DNA from: Serratia sarumanii | GTDB taxonomy: Bacteria > Pseudomonadota > Gammaproteobacteria > Enterobacterales > Enterobacteriaceae | DNA length: 64,000 bases | Direction: 5' to 3' | NCBI RefSeq assembly: GCF_029962605.1 | Contig: NZ_CP124750.1 | Span: 3,534,001-3,598,000 of the forward strand | Shown here: in pieces, positions 56,103-64,000 of the stretch | Layout: each line of letters begins with the position of its first letter | Position numbering within the stretch: the stretch's first letter is position 1 | Position numbers and translations under genes: made by a program | Notes under the pieces: generated by a model | The model's database searches: none | What the model was told of the DNA's origin: nothing | What the model saw: only the letters and a program-made list of their open reading frames with translations

Positions 56103-58265
56103 ATGTCAGAACACCCCCAAAATACCGCCAATCAACCTCTGCGTCACCCAGTCGCCAAGCTCTTGCTGACCTCAGCCATGCTGCTGGCGCCGGGCGTACA
56201 GGCCGGAACCGACAACGTTGAGCGTGATATCACCGTCGTCGCCGGCGCACAGGAAAACGTCACCGCGCCGCTGCAGGGCATCGTCGCCAAAGAAAGCGCG
56301 GCGGGAACCAAAAGCGCCGCGCCGTTGGTAAAAACGCCGCAGGCCATCACCGTCGTCACGCGCGATCAAATGGATCAGCAGGATGCGGCTTCCGTCGCTC
56401 AGGCGCTGCGATACTCCAGCGGCGTCGTGGCGGAATACCGCGGCACCTCTAACCGCAGCGACGAAGTGATCGTACGCGGCTTTCGTTACGCCCCAAAATA
56501 TCTGGACGGCCTGAGCTATCAAAGCGGCCAGATCGACCCCTGGCTGCTTGAACGCGTTGAGGTGGTGCGCGGCCCGGCTTCTGTGCTGTACGGCCAGGCC
56601 AACCCGGGTGGGCTGGTGGCGATGACCAGCAAGCGGCCCGTCGCCCAGGCTATTCGCAAACTGCAATTGAGCGCGGGCAACCTGCATCAAGGAGAGGCCG
56701 CTTTCGACTTCGGCGGCGCATTGGACGAAGATGCCAAACTGCTGTATCGCCTTAACGGCATCGCCGGCACCAAAGAGACCGGTATCAAAGATCACAAGGA
56801 AAAACGCTTCGCCATCGCACCGGCGCTGACCTATATCGCCAATGAAGACACGACGTTCACCCTGTTGACCAGCTATCAAAAGGAACCGGAGAACGGCTAC
56901 CGCAACTTCCTGCCGACCTCCGGCGTGGCGATCAAAAGCAGCGCCGGCTATCTGCCGTATGATTTCAACGTCAGCGATCCCGGTTTCAATCAGGCTCGCC
57001 GCGAACAAACCTCGTTCGGCTATATCTTCGAGCACTATATTAACGACGTTTTCTCTTTCCAGCAGAACATGCGTTACACCACGGTGGATGAACGTTACAA
57101 ATATCTGGTGTTCATGTCGCAAGCCAAAAACAGCACGCTGCTGCAGCGCCGTCCGCAAAAAGATATCGTCAAATCCCATGAGCTGGGGTTGGATAACCAA
57201 CTGAAAGCGCAATTCAGCACCGGCGACGTCGAGCACAGCGTGTTGACCGGCCTTGACTACAAGTGGAGCAAGGTCAATACCCAAAACTGGCGCGGCGACA
57301 GCGCGGGCTATTTCCTCGACTGGACTCGGCCGGTTTACGGCATGCCGGTCAACGAAAGCGCATTGCCGAAGGTCACCGATAACCGCAAGGTGCTGGACCA
57401 ACTCGGCGTTTATCTGCAGGATCAGATGAGCTACGGCGGTTGGAATTTGTTGTTGTCGCTGCGCAACGACTGGACCGAGCTGCGCACTCAGGACATGTTG
57501 AGATCCAGCGACAGTCAGCAAAACGACACCAAGCTGACTGGCCGCAGCGGCCTGCTGTACGCCTTTGACAACGGCATTGCCCCGTACATCAGCTACAGCA
57601 CATCGTTTGAACCCAACCTCGATACCGGCGCGCCGGGCACCGATCCGTTCAAGCCCACCACCGGTGAACAAACCGAAATCGGCGTGAAATTCCAGCCGAA
57701 GAACAGCAACACGCTGCTGACGCTGGCGTTGTTCGATCTGACGCAGAAAAACGTCAGCTCCACCAACCCGGTAACCAAATACAAGGAGCAGATCGGCAAA
57801 GTGCGCTCCAAGGGGCTGGAAGCCGAAGTGCATTCACAGCTCACCCCGGCCATCGCGCTCATGGCGGCCTACACCTATACCGACATCGTTACCAAAGAAA
57901 CCTATGTCGACGATCAGCGCGGCAAGACGCTGGTGATGGTGCCGACGCACGCCGCCTCCGCCTGGGGAACCTACAGCTTCCTGCAAGGGCCGCTGAAAGG
58001 CTTCTCCACAGGCGCTGGGGTACGCTACAACGGCGCCAGCCAAGGCAATGCGACCAACACCTACAAAGTGCCGGCCTTTACGCTGTATGACTGGATGGCG
58101 CGCTACGAATTGGCAGAAGTGGCTCCGAGCCTGGCAGGCGCCGCGCTGCAGGTTAACGTCAACAACCTGACCGACAAGCATTACGTTTCGTCCTGCGGCG
58201 GCGTGGACGCCTGTTTCTACGGCAGCGGCCGCACCGTCACCGCCACGGTCAGCTACAGCTGGTAA
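56103..58265 (+). CDS. TonB-dependent siderophore receptor, FhuA/FoxA class
   Basis: The 720-residue outer-membrane receptor has a signal peptide ending GVQA, a TonB-box-like DITVVAG near residues 43-49, a plug domain (about 70-175, with [32 protein letters not shown] and [17 protein letters not shown]) and a 22-strand barrel ending in aromatic (TATVSYSW). Closest recognised relatives are hydroxamate receptors such as FhuA and FoxA; two Cys near the end ([11 protein letters not shown]) match a disulfide of that class. It is divergent from fes in a catecholate-type locus, so the true ligand is uncertain. Confidence 0.88.
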   Translation: MSEHPQNTANQPLRHPVAKLLLTSAMLLAPGVQAGTDNVERDITVVAGAQENVTAPLQGIVAKESAAGTKSAAPLVKTPQAITVVTRDQMDQQDAASVAQALRYSSGVVAEYRGTSNRSDEVIVRGFRYAPKYLDGLSYQSGQIDPWLLERVEVVRGPASVLYGQANPGGLVAMTSKRPVAQAIRKLQLSAGNLHQGEAAFDFGGALDEDAKLLYRLNGIAGTKETGIKDHKEKRFAIAPALTYIANEDTTFTLLTSYQKEPENGYRNFLPTSGVAIKSSAGYLPYDFNVSDPGFNQARREQTSFGYIFEHYINDVFSFQQNMRYTTVDERYKYLVFMSQAKNSTLLQRRPQKDIVKSHELGLDNQLKAQFSTGDVEHSVLTGLDYKWSKVNTQNWRGDSAGYFLDWTRPVYGMPVNESALPKVTDNRKVLDQLGVYLQDQMSYGGWNLLLSLRNDWTELRTQDMLRSSDSQQNDTKLTGRSGLLYAFDNGIAPYISYSTSFEPNLDTGAPGTDPFKPTTGEQTEIGVKFQPKNSNTLLTLALFDLTQKNVSSTNPVTKYKEQIGKVRSKGLEAEVHSQLTPAIALMAAYTYTDIVTKETYVDDQRGKTLVMVPTHAASAWGTYSFLQGPLKGFSTGAGVRYNGASQGNATNTYKVPAFTLYDWMARYELAEVAPSLAGAALQVNVNNLTDKHYVSSCGGVDACFYGSGRTVTATVSYSW

Positions 58266-58272
58266 AACCTTT

Positions 58273-58296
58273 GGGCGCCGCATTGCCGCGGCGCCC
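58273..58296. terminator. Terminator between receptor and DppA-like genes
   Basis: GGGCGCCGC and GCGGCGCCC pair perfectly around a 6-base loop, with a weak T-rich tail to the right. It likely serves both convergent genes. Confidence 0.75.
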
Positions 58297-58300
58297 TGCT

Positions 58301-59887
58301 TTATTTCTCCAGCGACACCTGCTTGAAGATGTGTTTGCCGAACGGGTCAATCTCGTAGCCTTTCACTTCCTTGCGCACCGGTTCGAAGATGGTCGAGTGC
58401 GCGATCATCAGCGCCGGCATCTGATCGTGCATCATCACCTGCGCCTGCTGGTACATCGCCACCCGCTTGGCGTGATCGTTCTCTTCGCGCGCCTGCAGGA
58501 TCAGCTGGTCGAACGGTTTATAGCACCATTTCGCCGAGTTCGAACCGCCGAGCGAAGCGCAGGTGAACAGCGGCCCGAAGAAGTTGTCCGGATCGCCGTT
58601 GGCGGTGGTCCAGCCCATCAGCGCGGTCTGATGCTCGCCGTTTTTAATCCGCTGCAAATATTCGCCCCACTCGAAGGTGACGATTTTGGCGCGTACGCCG
58701 ATCTTGGCCCAGTCGGCCTGGATCATCTCCGCCATACGCTTGGCGTTGGGATTGTAGGGCCGCTGCACCGGCATCGCCCACAGATCGATGTCGAACCCCT
58801 GCCCCAGCCCGGCCTCCTGCAACAGCTGCTTCGCCCGCTCCGGCGAATACGGGTAATCTTCAAGCTGCGCGTTGCTGCCCCACTGGGTCGGCGGCAGCAG
58901 ATTCTTGGCCGGCTGGCCGGCGCCGTGGAACACCGCCTCGATGATCGCCGGCTTGTTGACCGCCAGCGCCAACGCCTGGCGCACCTTGACGTTATCCAAC
59001 GGTTTCTTCTGGGTGTTGAACGCCAGGAAGCCGATATTCAAGCCGGATTTTTCCATCACCTGAAGGTTGCCGTCCTGCCGCATGCGCGCCAGATCCGCCG
59101 GATTGGGGAACGGCATCACCTGACACTCGTTCTTTTGCAGCTTGGCGTAACGCACCGTCGCATCCGGCGTGATCGAAAACACCAGCCGGTCGATCTTCGG
59201 TTTGCCTTCCCAGTAACGATCGAACGCCTTGTAGAGGATTTTCGCGTCTTTCTGATACTGCACCAGTTGGAACGGCCCGGTGCCGATCGGATCGTTGTCC
59301 ACCCGCTGCGGCGTACCGGCCTTCAGCATCGCGTCGGCATATTCCGCCGAAAAAATGGTGGCGAAGTACATGCCCAGATCGGCGACGAACGGCGCCTCGG
59401 CACGGGAGAGCTCAAAGCGCACGGTGTTGTCGTCCACCTTGACGATCCGGTCGATCAGCGTGCCGAACTCCATCGACTCGAAGTTGGTGTAGGCGCCGTT
59501 GGAGACCTTGTGATACGGGTTGTTGGCGTCCTTTTGCCGCATAAACGAGAAGATAACGTCATCGGCGTTGAAATCGCGGGTGGGCGTGAAATATTTATTG
59601 CTCTGGAATGCCACGCCCTTGCGCAGGTGGAAGGTATAGCGCTTGCCGTCCTCGCTCACCTCCCAGCTTTCCGCCAGGCTGGGTTGCAGCTCGACGGTGC
59701 CGGGTTTGAAGTCCACCAGCCGGTTGTAGATCGCCGCCGAACTGGCGTCCACCGTGGTGCCGGAGGTGAACAGCTGCGGGTTGAAGCCTTCCGGCGAGCC
59801 TTCGGAACAGTAGACCAGCGTATTGGCCCGCGCGCCGCCGGCAATCGCCAACGCCAGCAGCCCGATCGTTATTGCTTTTCTTTTCAT
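58301..59887 (-). CDS. DppA-like periplasmic peptide-binding protein (orphan)
   Basis: The 528-residue class-II solute-binding protein (SBP_bac_5) resembles dipeptide-binding DppA. It has a signal peptide ending GGARA, then LVYCSEGSPEGFNPQLFTSG, FNADDVIFSFMRQ, PIGTGPFQLVQYQKD and MGWTTANGDPDNFFGPLF, all DppA-like. I chose ATG 59885-59887 with GGGGA 7 bases upstream. No permease or ATPase genes adjoin, so it probably feeds a Dpp-type transporter encoded elsewhere, with another ligand such as haem or a peptide. Confidence 0.9.
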   Translation of the reverse strand: MKRKAITIGLLALAIAGGARANTLVYCSEGSPEGFNPQLFTSGTTVDASSAAIYNRLVDFKPGTVELQPSLAESWEVSEDGKRYTFHLRKGVAFQSNKYFTPTRDFNADDVIFSFMRQKDANNPYHKVSNGAYTNFESMEFGTLIDRIVKVDDNTVRFELSRAEAPFVADLGMYFATIFSAEYADAMLKAGTPQRVDNDPIGTGPFQLVQYQKDAKILYKAFDRYWEGKPKIDRLVFSITPDATVRYAKLQKNECQVMPFPNPADLARMRQDGNLQVMEKSGLNIGFLAFNTQKKPLDNVKVRQALALAVNKPAIIEAVFHGAGQPAKNLLPPTQWGSNAQLEDYPYSPERAKQLLQEAGLGQGFDIDLWAMPVQRPYNPNAKRMAEMIQADWAKIGVRAKIVTFEWGEYLQRIKNGEHQTALMGWTTANGDPDNFFGPLFTCASLGGSNSAKWCYKPFDQLILQAREENDHAKRVAMYQQAQVMMHDQMPALMIAHSTIFEPVRKEVKGYEIDPFGKHIFKQVSLEK

Positions 59888-59977
59888 TGCGCTATCCCCA
59901 GTGGTGAAAAAACAGCCCAACGGTTAGCAATAAATCATGCGGTTAGCGATGTAAAGGACAAATTCCGCGCATAAAAA

Positions 59978-60004
59978 CGGGCAGGCGCGCATGCGGCCTG
60001 CCCG
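59978..60004 (-). terminator. budB terminator
   Basis: On the minus strand CGGGCAGGC and GCCTGCCCG flank a 9-base loop and are followed by TTTTTAT. Confidence 0.88.
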
Positions 60005-60029
60005 GTGAAACGGCGCGAGGATAATGAAA

Positions 60030-61715
60030 TTAAATCATCTGGCTGAAGTTCATCTGCGCCATCAGCTTATAGTTGTCGGCGTAGTCGACCGGAATGGCCA
60101 CCACCACCGGCCCCTGGATCGCCATCGCCTTGCGCAGCATCGGCCGCAGATCGTCCACCGACTGCACGGCGAAACCGACCGCGCCGCAGGATTCCGCGTA
60201 GGCCTTGAAGTCGATTGGCCCAAACTCCACGCCGGATTTGCGCTGGTATTTGTTCACTTCCTGCATCTCCACCATGTTGTAGGCGTTATCGACCCAGATG
60301 ACGTGCACGATGTTGTTTTTCAGCCGCACCGCGGTCTCCAGCTCCATGCTCGACTGCATGAACCCGCCGTCGCCGGAGATCGACACCACTTTATCGCCAG
60401 GGCGCACCAGCGCCGCGCCGATGGCCCACGGCAACGCCACCCCCATGGTTTGCTGGCCATTGGAGATCAACAGCTGACGGGCGCGGAAGCTGTACAGGTA
60501 ACGGGCGATCCAGATATGGAAGCTGCCCATGTCCACGCACAGGGTTACGTCGTCGCTGACGATGTCCTGCAGCTCCTTGACGATGCGCAGCGGGTGGATC
60601 GGCATGCCGCCGCGGCGCGCGGCGCGCTCCGCCAGTTCCGTGCGTTGGCGGCCGAGATCGGTGAGGATCAGCTCCACCTCCGGCGGCACGCAGACCGCCT
60701 CAGTGAACGTTTCGGTCATCATGTTCAGCGTGGCGCTGATGTTGCCCACCAGCTCGACGTCCGGCCGATAGCAGGTGTCGATATCCGCCGGCAGCACGTC
60801 GATGTGCACCAGTTTCAGCCGCCCGTGGCTGTTCCACATGCAGGGATCGTATTCGATCGGATCATAGCCGACGCTGACCACCAGATCGGCCTTCTGCAAC
60901 AGCTGATCGGCCGGCTGGTTGTTGAACAGGCCGACGCGGCCGGCGAAACGGGCGAAGTGGTTGACGTCGATCACCCCCGCCGCCTGATAGGTGCCGACCA
61001 CCGGCATATGGGTGCGGTACAGCAGATGACGCACCGCCTCGCTGTTCTCCGGCCGGCTGGCCTGCAGGCCGAGCAGCAATACCGGGCATTTGGCCTGGCG
61101 GATCAGTTTCACCGCCGCCTGAATGTCGTCCGCCGCGGCGGCCCCCATGCGCGGCAAGCGGCAGCCGGCCAGCACCGGCGCGCTCACCGGTTCATTGACG
61201 ATATCCATCGGCAAGCTGACGAACGACGCCCCCGGCCGGCCGAACTCGGCGCGGCGAAAGGCGTTGGCGATCACTTCGGAAATTGCCGAACCGGCATGCA
61301 CTTCGGCGCAATACTTGGTCACCGGCCGGAACATGCTGACGGTATCCATGCTCTGGTGCGTCTGCTTCAGGCTGTCGGCGCGCTTCACCGCCCCGCCGAA
61401 GGCCACCACCGCGTCCCCTTCCGAAGTGGCGGTGGCCAGCCCGGTTATCAGGTTGGAGCTGCCCGGCCCGGAGGTAACCAGCGCCACCCCGGCTTTACCG
61501 GTCAGGCGGCCGACCGCCGCCGCCATAAAGGCCGCGTTGGCCTCATGCCGCACCACCACCGTTTCAATCGATGGCGCGTCCTCCAGCGAGTCGAACACCC
61601 GATCGATCTTGGCGCCCGGAATGCCGAAAACGTGTTTGACGCCCTGCGCTTCCAGGTTTTTCACCACCAAATCGGCGCCGCATTGCCAGTCATTGCCTGT
61701 TTTTTCCTGTGCCAT
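60030..61715 (-). CDS. budB: Catabolic acetolactate synthase BudB
   Basis: The 561-residue thiamine-diphosphate enzyme condenses two pyruvates to alpha-acetolactate in the acetoin/2,3-butanediol pathway. The catalytic Glu lies in [20 protein letters not shown] and the ThDP motif spans [17 protein letters not shown] to [10 protein letters not shown]. It lacks the FAD-dependent features and separate regulatory subunit of the anabolic enzymes, as expected for BudB/AlsS. AGGAGG precedes the ATG. It follows budA by 32 bp in the same operon and ends at a terminator. No budC lies in the window. Confidence 0.97.
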   Translation of the reverse strand: MAQEKTGNDWQCGADLVVKNLEAQGVKHVFGIPGAKIDRVFDSLEDAPSIETVVVRHEANAAFMAAAVGRLTGKAGVALVTSGPGSSNLITGLATATSEGDAVVAFGGAVKRADSLKQTHQSMDTVSMFRPVTKYCAEVHAGSAISEVIANAFRRAEFGRPGASFVSLPMDIVNEPVSAPVLAGCRLPRMGAAAADDIQAAVKLIRQAKCPVLLLGLQASRPENSEAVRHLLYRTHMPVVGTYQAAGVIDVNHFARFAGRVGLFNNQPADQLLQKADLVVSVGYDPIEYDPCMWNSHGRLKLVHIDVLPADIDTCYRPDVELVGNISATLNMMTETFTEAVCVPPEVELILTDLGRQRTELAERAARRGGMPIHPLRIVKELQDIVSDDVTLCVDMGSFHIWIARYLYSFRARQLLISNGQQTMGVALPWAIGAALVRPGDKVVSISGDGGFMQSSMELETAVRLKNNIVHVIWVDNAYNMVEMQEVNKYQRKSGVEFGPIDFKAYAESCGAVGFAVQSVDDLRPMLRKAMAIQGPVVVAIPVDYADNYKLMAQMNFSQMI

Positions 61716-61747
61716 GGTTCCACCTCCTAAGAAAACGATCGCCGGGG

Positions 61748-62527
61748 TTAGCCCTCGGCGGAACGAATCGCGCGATCCAAATCCTCTGGGCAGAGGTTGG
61801 CGCGCAAGAAATCCGCATCATGCGGCAACTGAAGATTGAGACGCGTGATGACGCCGAACTGCAGACGACCATGATCGAGCTGGTAGTCCAGCACGTGGCC
61901 GCCGCCGCTGCGGTCGTCGGTAACGAAGTGTTCGTGATAGCCGGCCACGCCGATGCCCTGCATGTAATCCGGCGAGCGGAAACCAACCAGCGTGCCGCGC
62001 CGCTGATGGAACGAGAAGGTCGGCTGCTCTTCTATCGCCTCCAGCATCGGGCGGTAGGGCCGCTCCTGGCGCGGCACGGTGCGGGTTTCCACGTGGCTGA
62101 ACTCGCCGTCGACCCGCACCGCGCAAAACAGGTTCGGCGAGGCGACCTGCTCGTCGATGCACTGGTGCAGCTGCGCCTTGGTGATCGGCCGGTCGAACTG
62201 CTGGCTGACGCTGGGCTGGAAAAAGGTGACGACGGCGAAGGGGGTTTGCTGTTGCAGGCCGGCCGGCCGGGCGCTGCCGTCGGCGCGCAGCTGGTGTATT
62301 TCCTGGTCGAAAGCGATCAGTTCGCCGTCCAGGTGATTGAAGGTGCCGAGGCCGAAATCGCCGTGCTTGAGCAGCTCGGCAATGGTGGTTTCACCCTCGT
62401 AGACCCCGTCGATGAGCGCGCTCATCAGCGAGATTTGATAGATTTCGCCCTCCCCGGCGTTGATCGACTGCCTGGCAAAACCCTGCGCCAAATGGCGCGC
62501 ACAGGCACACCCGTGTTTTTCGTTCAT
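61748..62527 (-). CDS. budA: Alpha-acetolactate decarboxylase BudA
   Basis: The 259-residue zinc enzyme decarboxylates alpha-acetolactate to acetoin. The metal-binding histidines are visible in [20 protein letters not shown]. The start at ATG 62525-62527 ([15 protein letters not shown]) has GGAGGAG upstream, and the longer frame is rejected. First gene of the budAB operon. Fermentation through this path limits acid production and is controlled by the divergent LysR regulator and, in Serratia, by quorum sensing. Confidence 0.97.
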   Translation of the reverse strand: MNEKHGCACARHLAQGFARQSINAGEGEIYQISLMSALIDGVYEGETTIAELLKHGDFGLGTFNHLDGELIAFDQEIHQLRADGSARPAGLQQQTPFAVVTFFQPSVSQQFDRPITKAQLHQCIDEQVASPNLFCAVRVDGEFSHVETRTVPRQERPYRPMLEAIEEQPTFSFHQRRGTLVGFRSPDYMQGIGVAGYHEHFVTDDRSGGGHVLDYQLDHGRLQFGVITRLNLQLPHDADFLRANLCPEDLDRAIRSAEG

Positions 62528-62978
62528 GACTGACTCCTCCACCAGCGCGAAACCGCGGTTCCGCGCGTTCAAAAGACCCACCGACGGTGAGCCAAGATGC
62601 CCCCCAAGGCGCGTTCATCAGTTGGAACGATTCAGCCTGAGGCGACAAAAAAACCGGCACGGCTGGCCGGCCGATAACCAGGCATCAAATCAGAATGAGA
62701 TAAAGTAAAGGCTTACTAATCATTAAGACTGAACCGGTTATCAAATTGAACGGTTAATCTGGTGTTGGAGCGACAATCAACTCCGCAGGCGGCTCACGCG
62801 GCCTGGGAAAAACATCTGCTATTTGGTGCTAAGCGCCGCGAGGTTTATGCGTTTTCTCTCTATGCGGCCGGGATGGGACGGCGCCGAAGCCCGTCGTCAA
62901 CCCGCAGCCAGAGTAGCCGCCGCGCCGCCGGCAGAGAAGCGGGTATTCATAAGAAACGCTTTTGCATATAATGCAAAA
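62528..62978. other. Divergent regulatory region budA / budR
   Basis: 451 bp with promoters for budAB (left) and the LysR gene (right). Imperfect direct repeats GAACCGGTTATC (62731) and GAACGGTTAATC (62749) include a palindromic AACCGGTT and are plausible regulator sites. TATAAT at 62967-62972 lies only 7 bp before the budR ATG. Short frames here have no gene character. Confidence 0.6.
62967..62972 (+). promoter_or_regulatory. Candidate -10 element directly before the budR start
   Basis: Perfect TATAAT. If it is used, transcription would begin at or next to the ATG at 62979 and the mRNA would be leaderless. No ribosome-binding site is present in the intervening ATGCAAAA-type sequence. Confidence 0.4.
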
Positions 62979-63881
62979 ATGAATGACGCCCGCTATGTAG
63001 AACATCTGCCAATTTTTCTCGACGTCGCCCGCCTGGGCAGCTTTTCCGCCGCTGCGCGCCGGCTGGGCATGGTGCCCTCCTCGCTGGTGCGCCACATCGA
63101 TGCCCTGGAAAGCGCGCTCGGCGCCGCGCTGTTCGTGCGCTCCACCCGTGGCCTGCTGCTGACCGACGCCGGCGAGCTGCTGCTGACGCGCGCCGCCGCG
63201 CTGATGACGGAAATCACCGGCCTTCGCGCCGAGCTGAGCGCGCTGAACGAAACGCCGCAGGGCACGCTGCGCATCAGCTGCCTGCCAACCTTCGGCAAAA
63301 CCTATGTGCTGCCGCTGCTGCCGACGCTGGCGGAACGCTACCCGCAGCTGTCGGTCGACCTCGATCTGACCGAACGCCAGACCGATCCGACGCAGGAGCG
63401 GCTCGACGCCGCCCTCCGCATCGGCGAACAGAAGGACAGCGCGCTGTATGCCAGCCGCATCGCCACCCAACGCTGGGTGATGTGCGCCAGCCCCGCCTAC
63501 GTCGCCCGCTATGGCCTGCCGGCCGATCTGGAAGCGCTGCCGCAGCATCGGCTGATCGCCCGCTACCACAAGCAGCAGCCGGCCTGCTGGGCGCAGATCC
63601 TCGACGCGGCGCTGATGAACCGCTGCACCATGGCGCTGCGCTGCGACGACTTCACCGCGCAGCGCCAGGCCGCGCTGCTCGGGCTCGGCATCGCCTTTCT
63701 GCCCAACTGGGTGGTGGGGCCTGACGTGCAGCACGGGCAACTGGTGCAGATGCTCGAAGATCCGCGCCATGAGCAGCAAGGCATCTATCTGCTGCGCCCG
63801 ATGGCGAAGGTGTCCGCCCGGCTGGCGGCCTTCACCGCCCTGCTGCAGCAAACCCTCGGTCAGCCGCCCAACTGGGGGTAA
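62979..63881 (+). CDS. budR: LysR-family regulator of budAB (BudR/SlaR type)
   Basis: The 300-residue LysR-type protein has an N-terminal winged helix (FLDVARLGSFSAAARRLGMVPSSLVRHIDALE, residues 11-43) and a substrate-binding-like effector domain (about 90-295). It lies divergent to budAB, matching the arrangement of BudR/SlaR in Serratia, which regulates acetoin production. The N-terminus differs from Klebsiella BudR/AlsR and resembles the CrgA-like group, so orthology is not certain. I chose ATG 62979 because the longer frame lacks LysR homology. No ribosome-binding site is visible. Confidence 0.82.
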   Translation: MNDARYVEHLPIFLDVARLGSFSAAARRLGMVPSSLVRHIDALESALGAALFVRSTRGLLLTDAGELLLTRAAALMTEITGLRAELSALNETPQGTLRISCLPTFGKTYVLPLLPTLAERYPQLSVDLDLTERQTDPTQERLDAALRIGEQKDSALYASRIATQRWVMCASPAYVARYGLPADLEALPQHRLIARYHKQQPACWAQILDAALMNRCTMALRCDDFTAQRQAALLGLGIAFLPNWVVGPDVQHGQLVQMLEDPRHEQQGIYLLRPMAKVSARLAAFTALLQQTLGQPPNWG

Positions 63882-64000
63882 AGCGGCGTTACCCGGCCGC
63901 GCAGCGCCGGGTTGTCACTCTCGTCTTTCAGTTCGACGCCGGTCAGCCGGCGCTGGAACGCCTGCTCCAGCAGCCAGGCCAATTTGAACGCCGCCTGCGG
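63860..64000 (-). CDS. C-terminal fragment of an unidentified gene
   Basis: The last 46 codons of a minus-strand frame enter from the right edge and end at TGA 63860-63862, overlapping the budR end by 22 bp. The peptide (for example FKLAWLLEQAFQRRLTGVEL) is not recognised. The amphipathic helix and absence of stops suggest a real gene end, but the frame is short. Confidence 0.45.
   Translation of the reverse strand, partial: PQAAFKLAWLLEQAFQRRLTGVELKDESDNPALRGRVTPLYPQLGG

Noticed and set aside
62762..62971. 69-codon frame upstream of budR
   Set aside because: No homology, no ribosome-binding site, and it occupies the regulatory region and the TATAAT.

Overview
The window is about 64 kb of enterobacterial chromosome, GC-rich and densely coded. 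Gene content and order point to Serratia, most likely the S. marcescens group: a complete pgaABCD operon, budAB with a divergent LysR regulator, ipdC between glk and mntH, fepBDGC plus fes, and the E. coli-like order alaC-ypdAB-glk-yfeO-ypeC-mntH-nupC-alaXW-gltX-valUXY-lysV. This assignment is inferred from recognised proteins and synteny; no database search was run.

Layout. 1-5461 (minus): cytochrome c maturation operon ccmABCDEF-dsbE-ccmH, with ccmH cut by the window edge. 5679-6809: yfdC and tRNA-Arg(CCT) (argW), a known prophage attachment site in E. coli, with no integrase here. 6903-9702: lower-GC patch with a Rob-like AraC regulator, a secreted seven-bladed lactonase and an AT-rich gap. 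9703-13007: a small stress-type cluster of a membrane protein, a three-PAS LuxR regulator and a CsbD-like protein, sharing AGTGCAT-type repeats. 13477-17532: orphan DsdC-like regulator, EamA exporter, small secreted protein and porin. 17589-25650: mltB, a DUF805-like protein and pgaABCD (biofilm poly-GlcNAc). 26232-27892: orphan HicB, two microproteins and cybB. 28004-36825: alaC, GNAT, DUF1479 protein, ypdA-ypdB, a DUF2502 protein, yhjX and glk. 37136-43398: yfeO, racemase, PACE exporter with divergent LysR regulator, ipdC and an aldo/keto reductase. 43623-49971: ypeC, mntH, nupC, tRNA-Ala x2, GNAT, gltX, tRNA-Val x3 and tRNA-Lys. 50152-50211 repeats the tRNA-Lys 3' end and its terminator. 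50366-58265: Fur-type iron-siderophore block (fepB, fepDGC, fes, TonB receptor). 58301-63881: DppA-like binding protein, budB, budA and budR, then the C-terminus of an unidentified minus-strand gene.

Strongest signals beyond gene calls. (1) Upstream of yhjX there are GGCATTTCAC/TGCAACTCAT-type direct repeats, three of them at exact 21-bp steps, which is the architecture known for YpdB operators. Here the transporter sits next to its predicted two-component system, unlike in E. coli. (2) The last 19 nt of tRNA-Lys and its terminator are duplicated 199 bp downstream, resembling the E. coli tyrT repeats. (3) Matched sites flank the PAS-LuxR gene and precede the CsbD-like gene, suggesting a small local regulon. 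(4) A 24-residue predicted membrane peptide has a strong ribosome-binding site, a CRP-like site far upstream and its own terminator. I saw no CRISPR array, insertion sequence, integrase or obvious new defence system.
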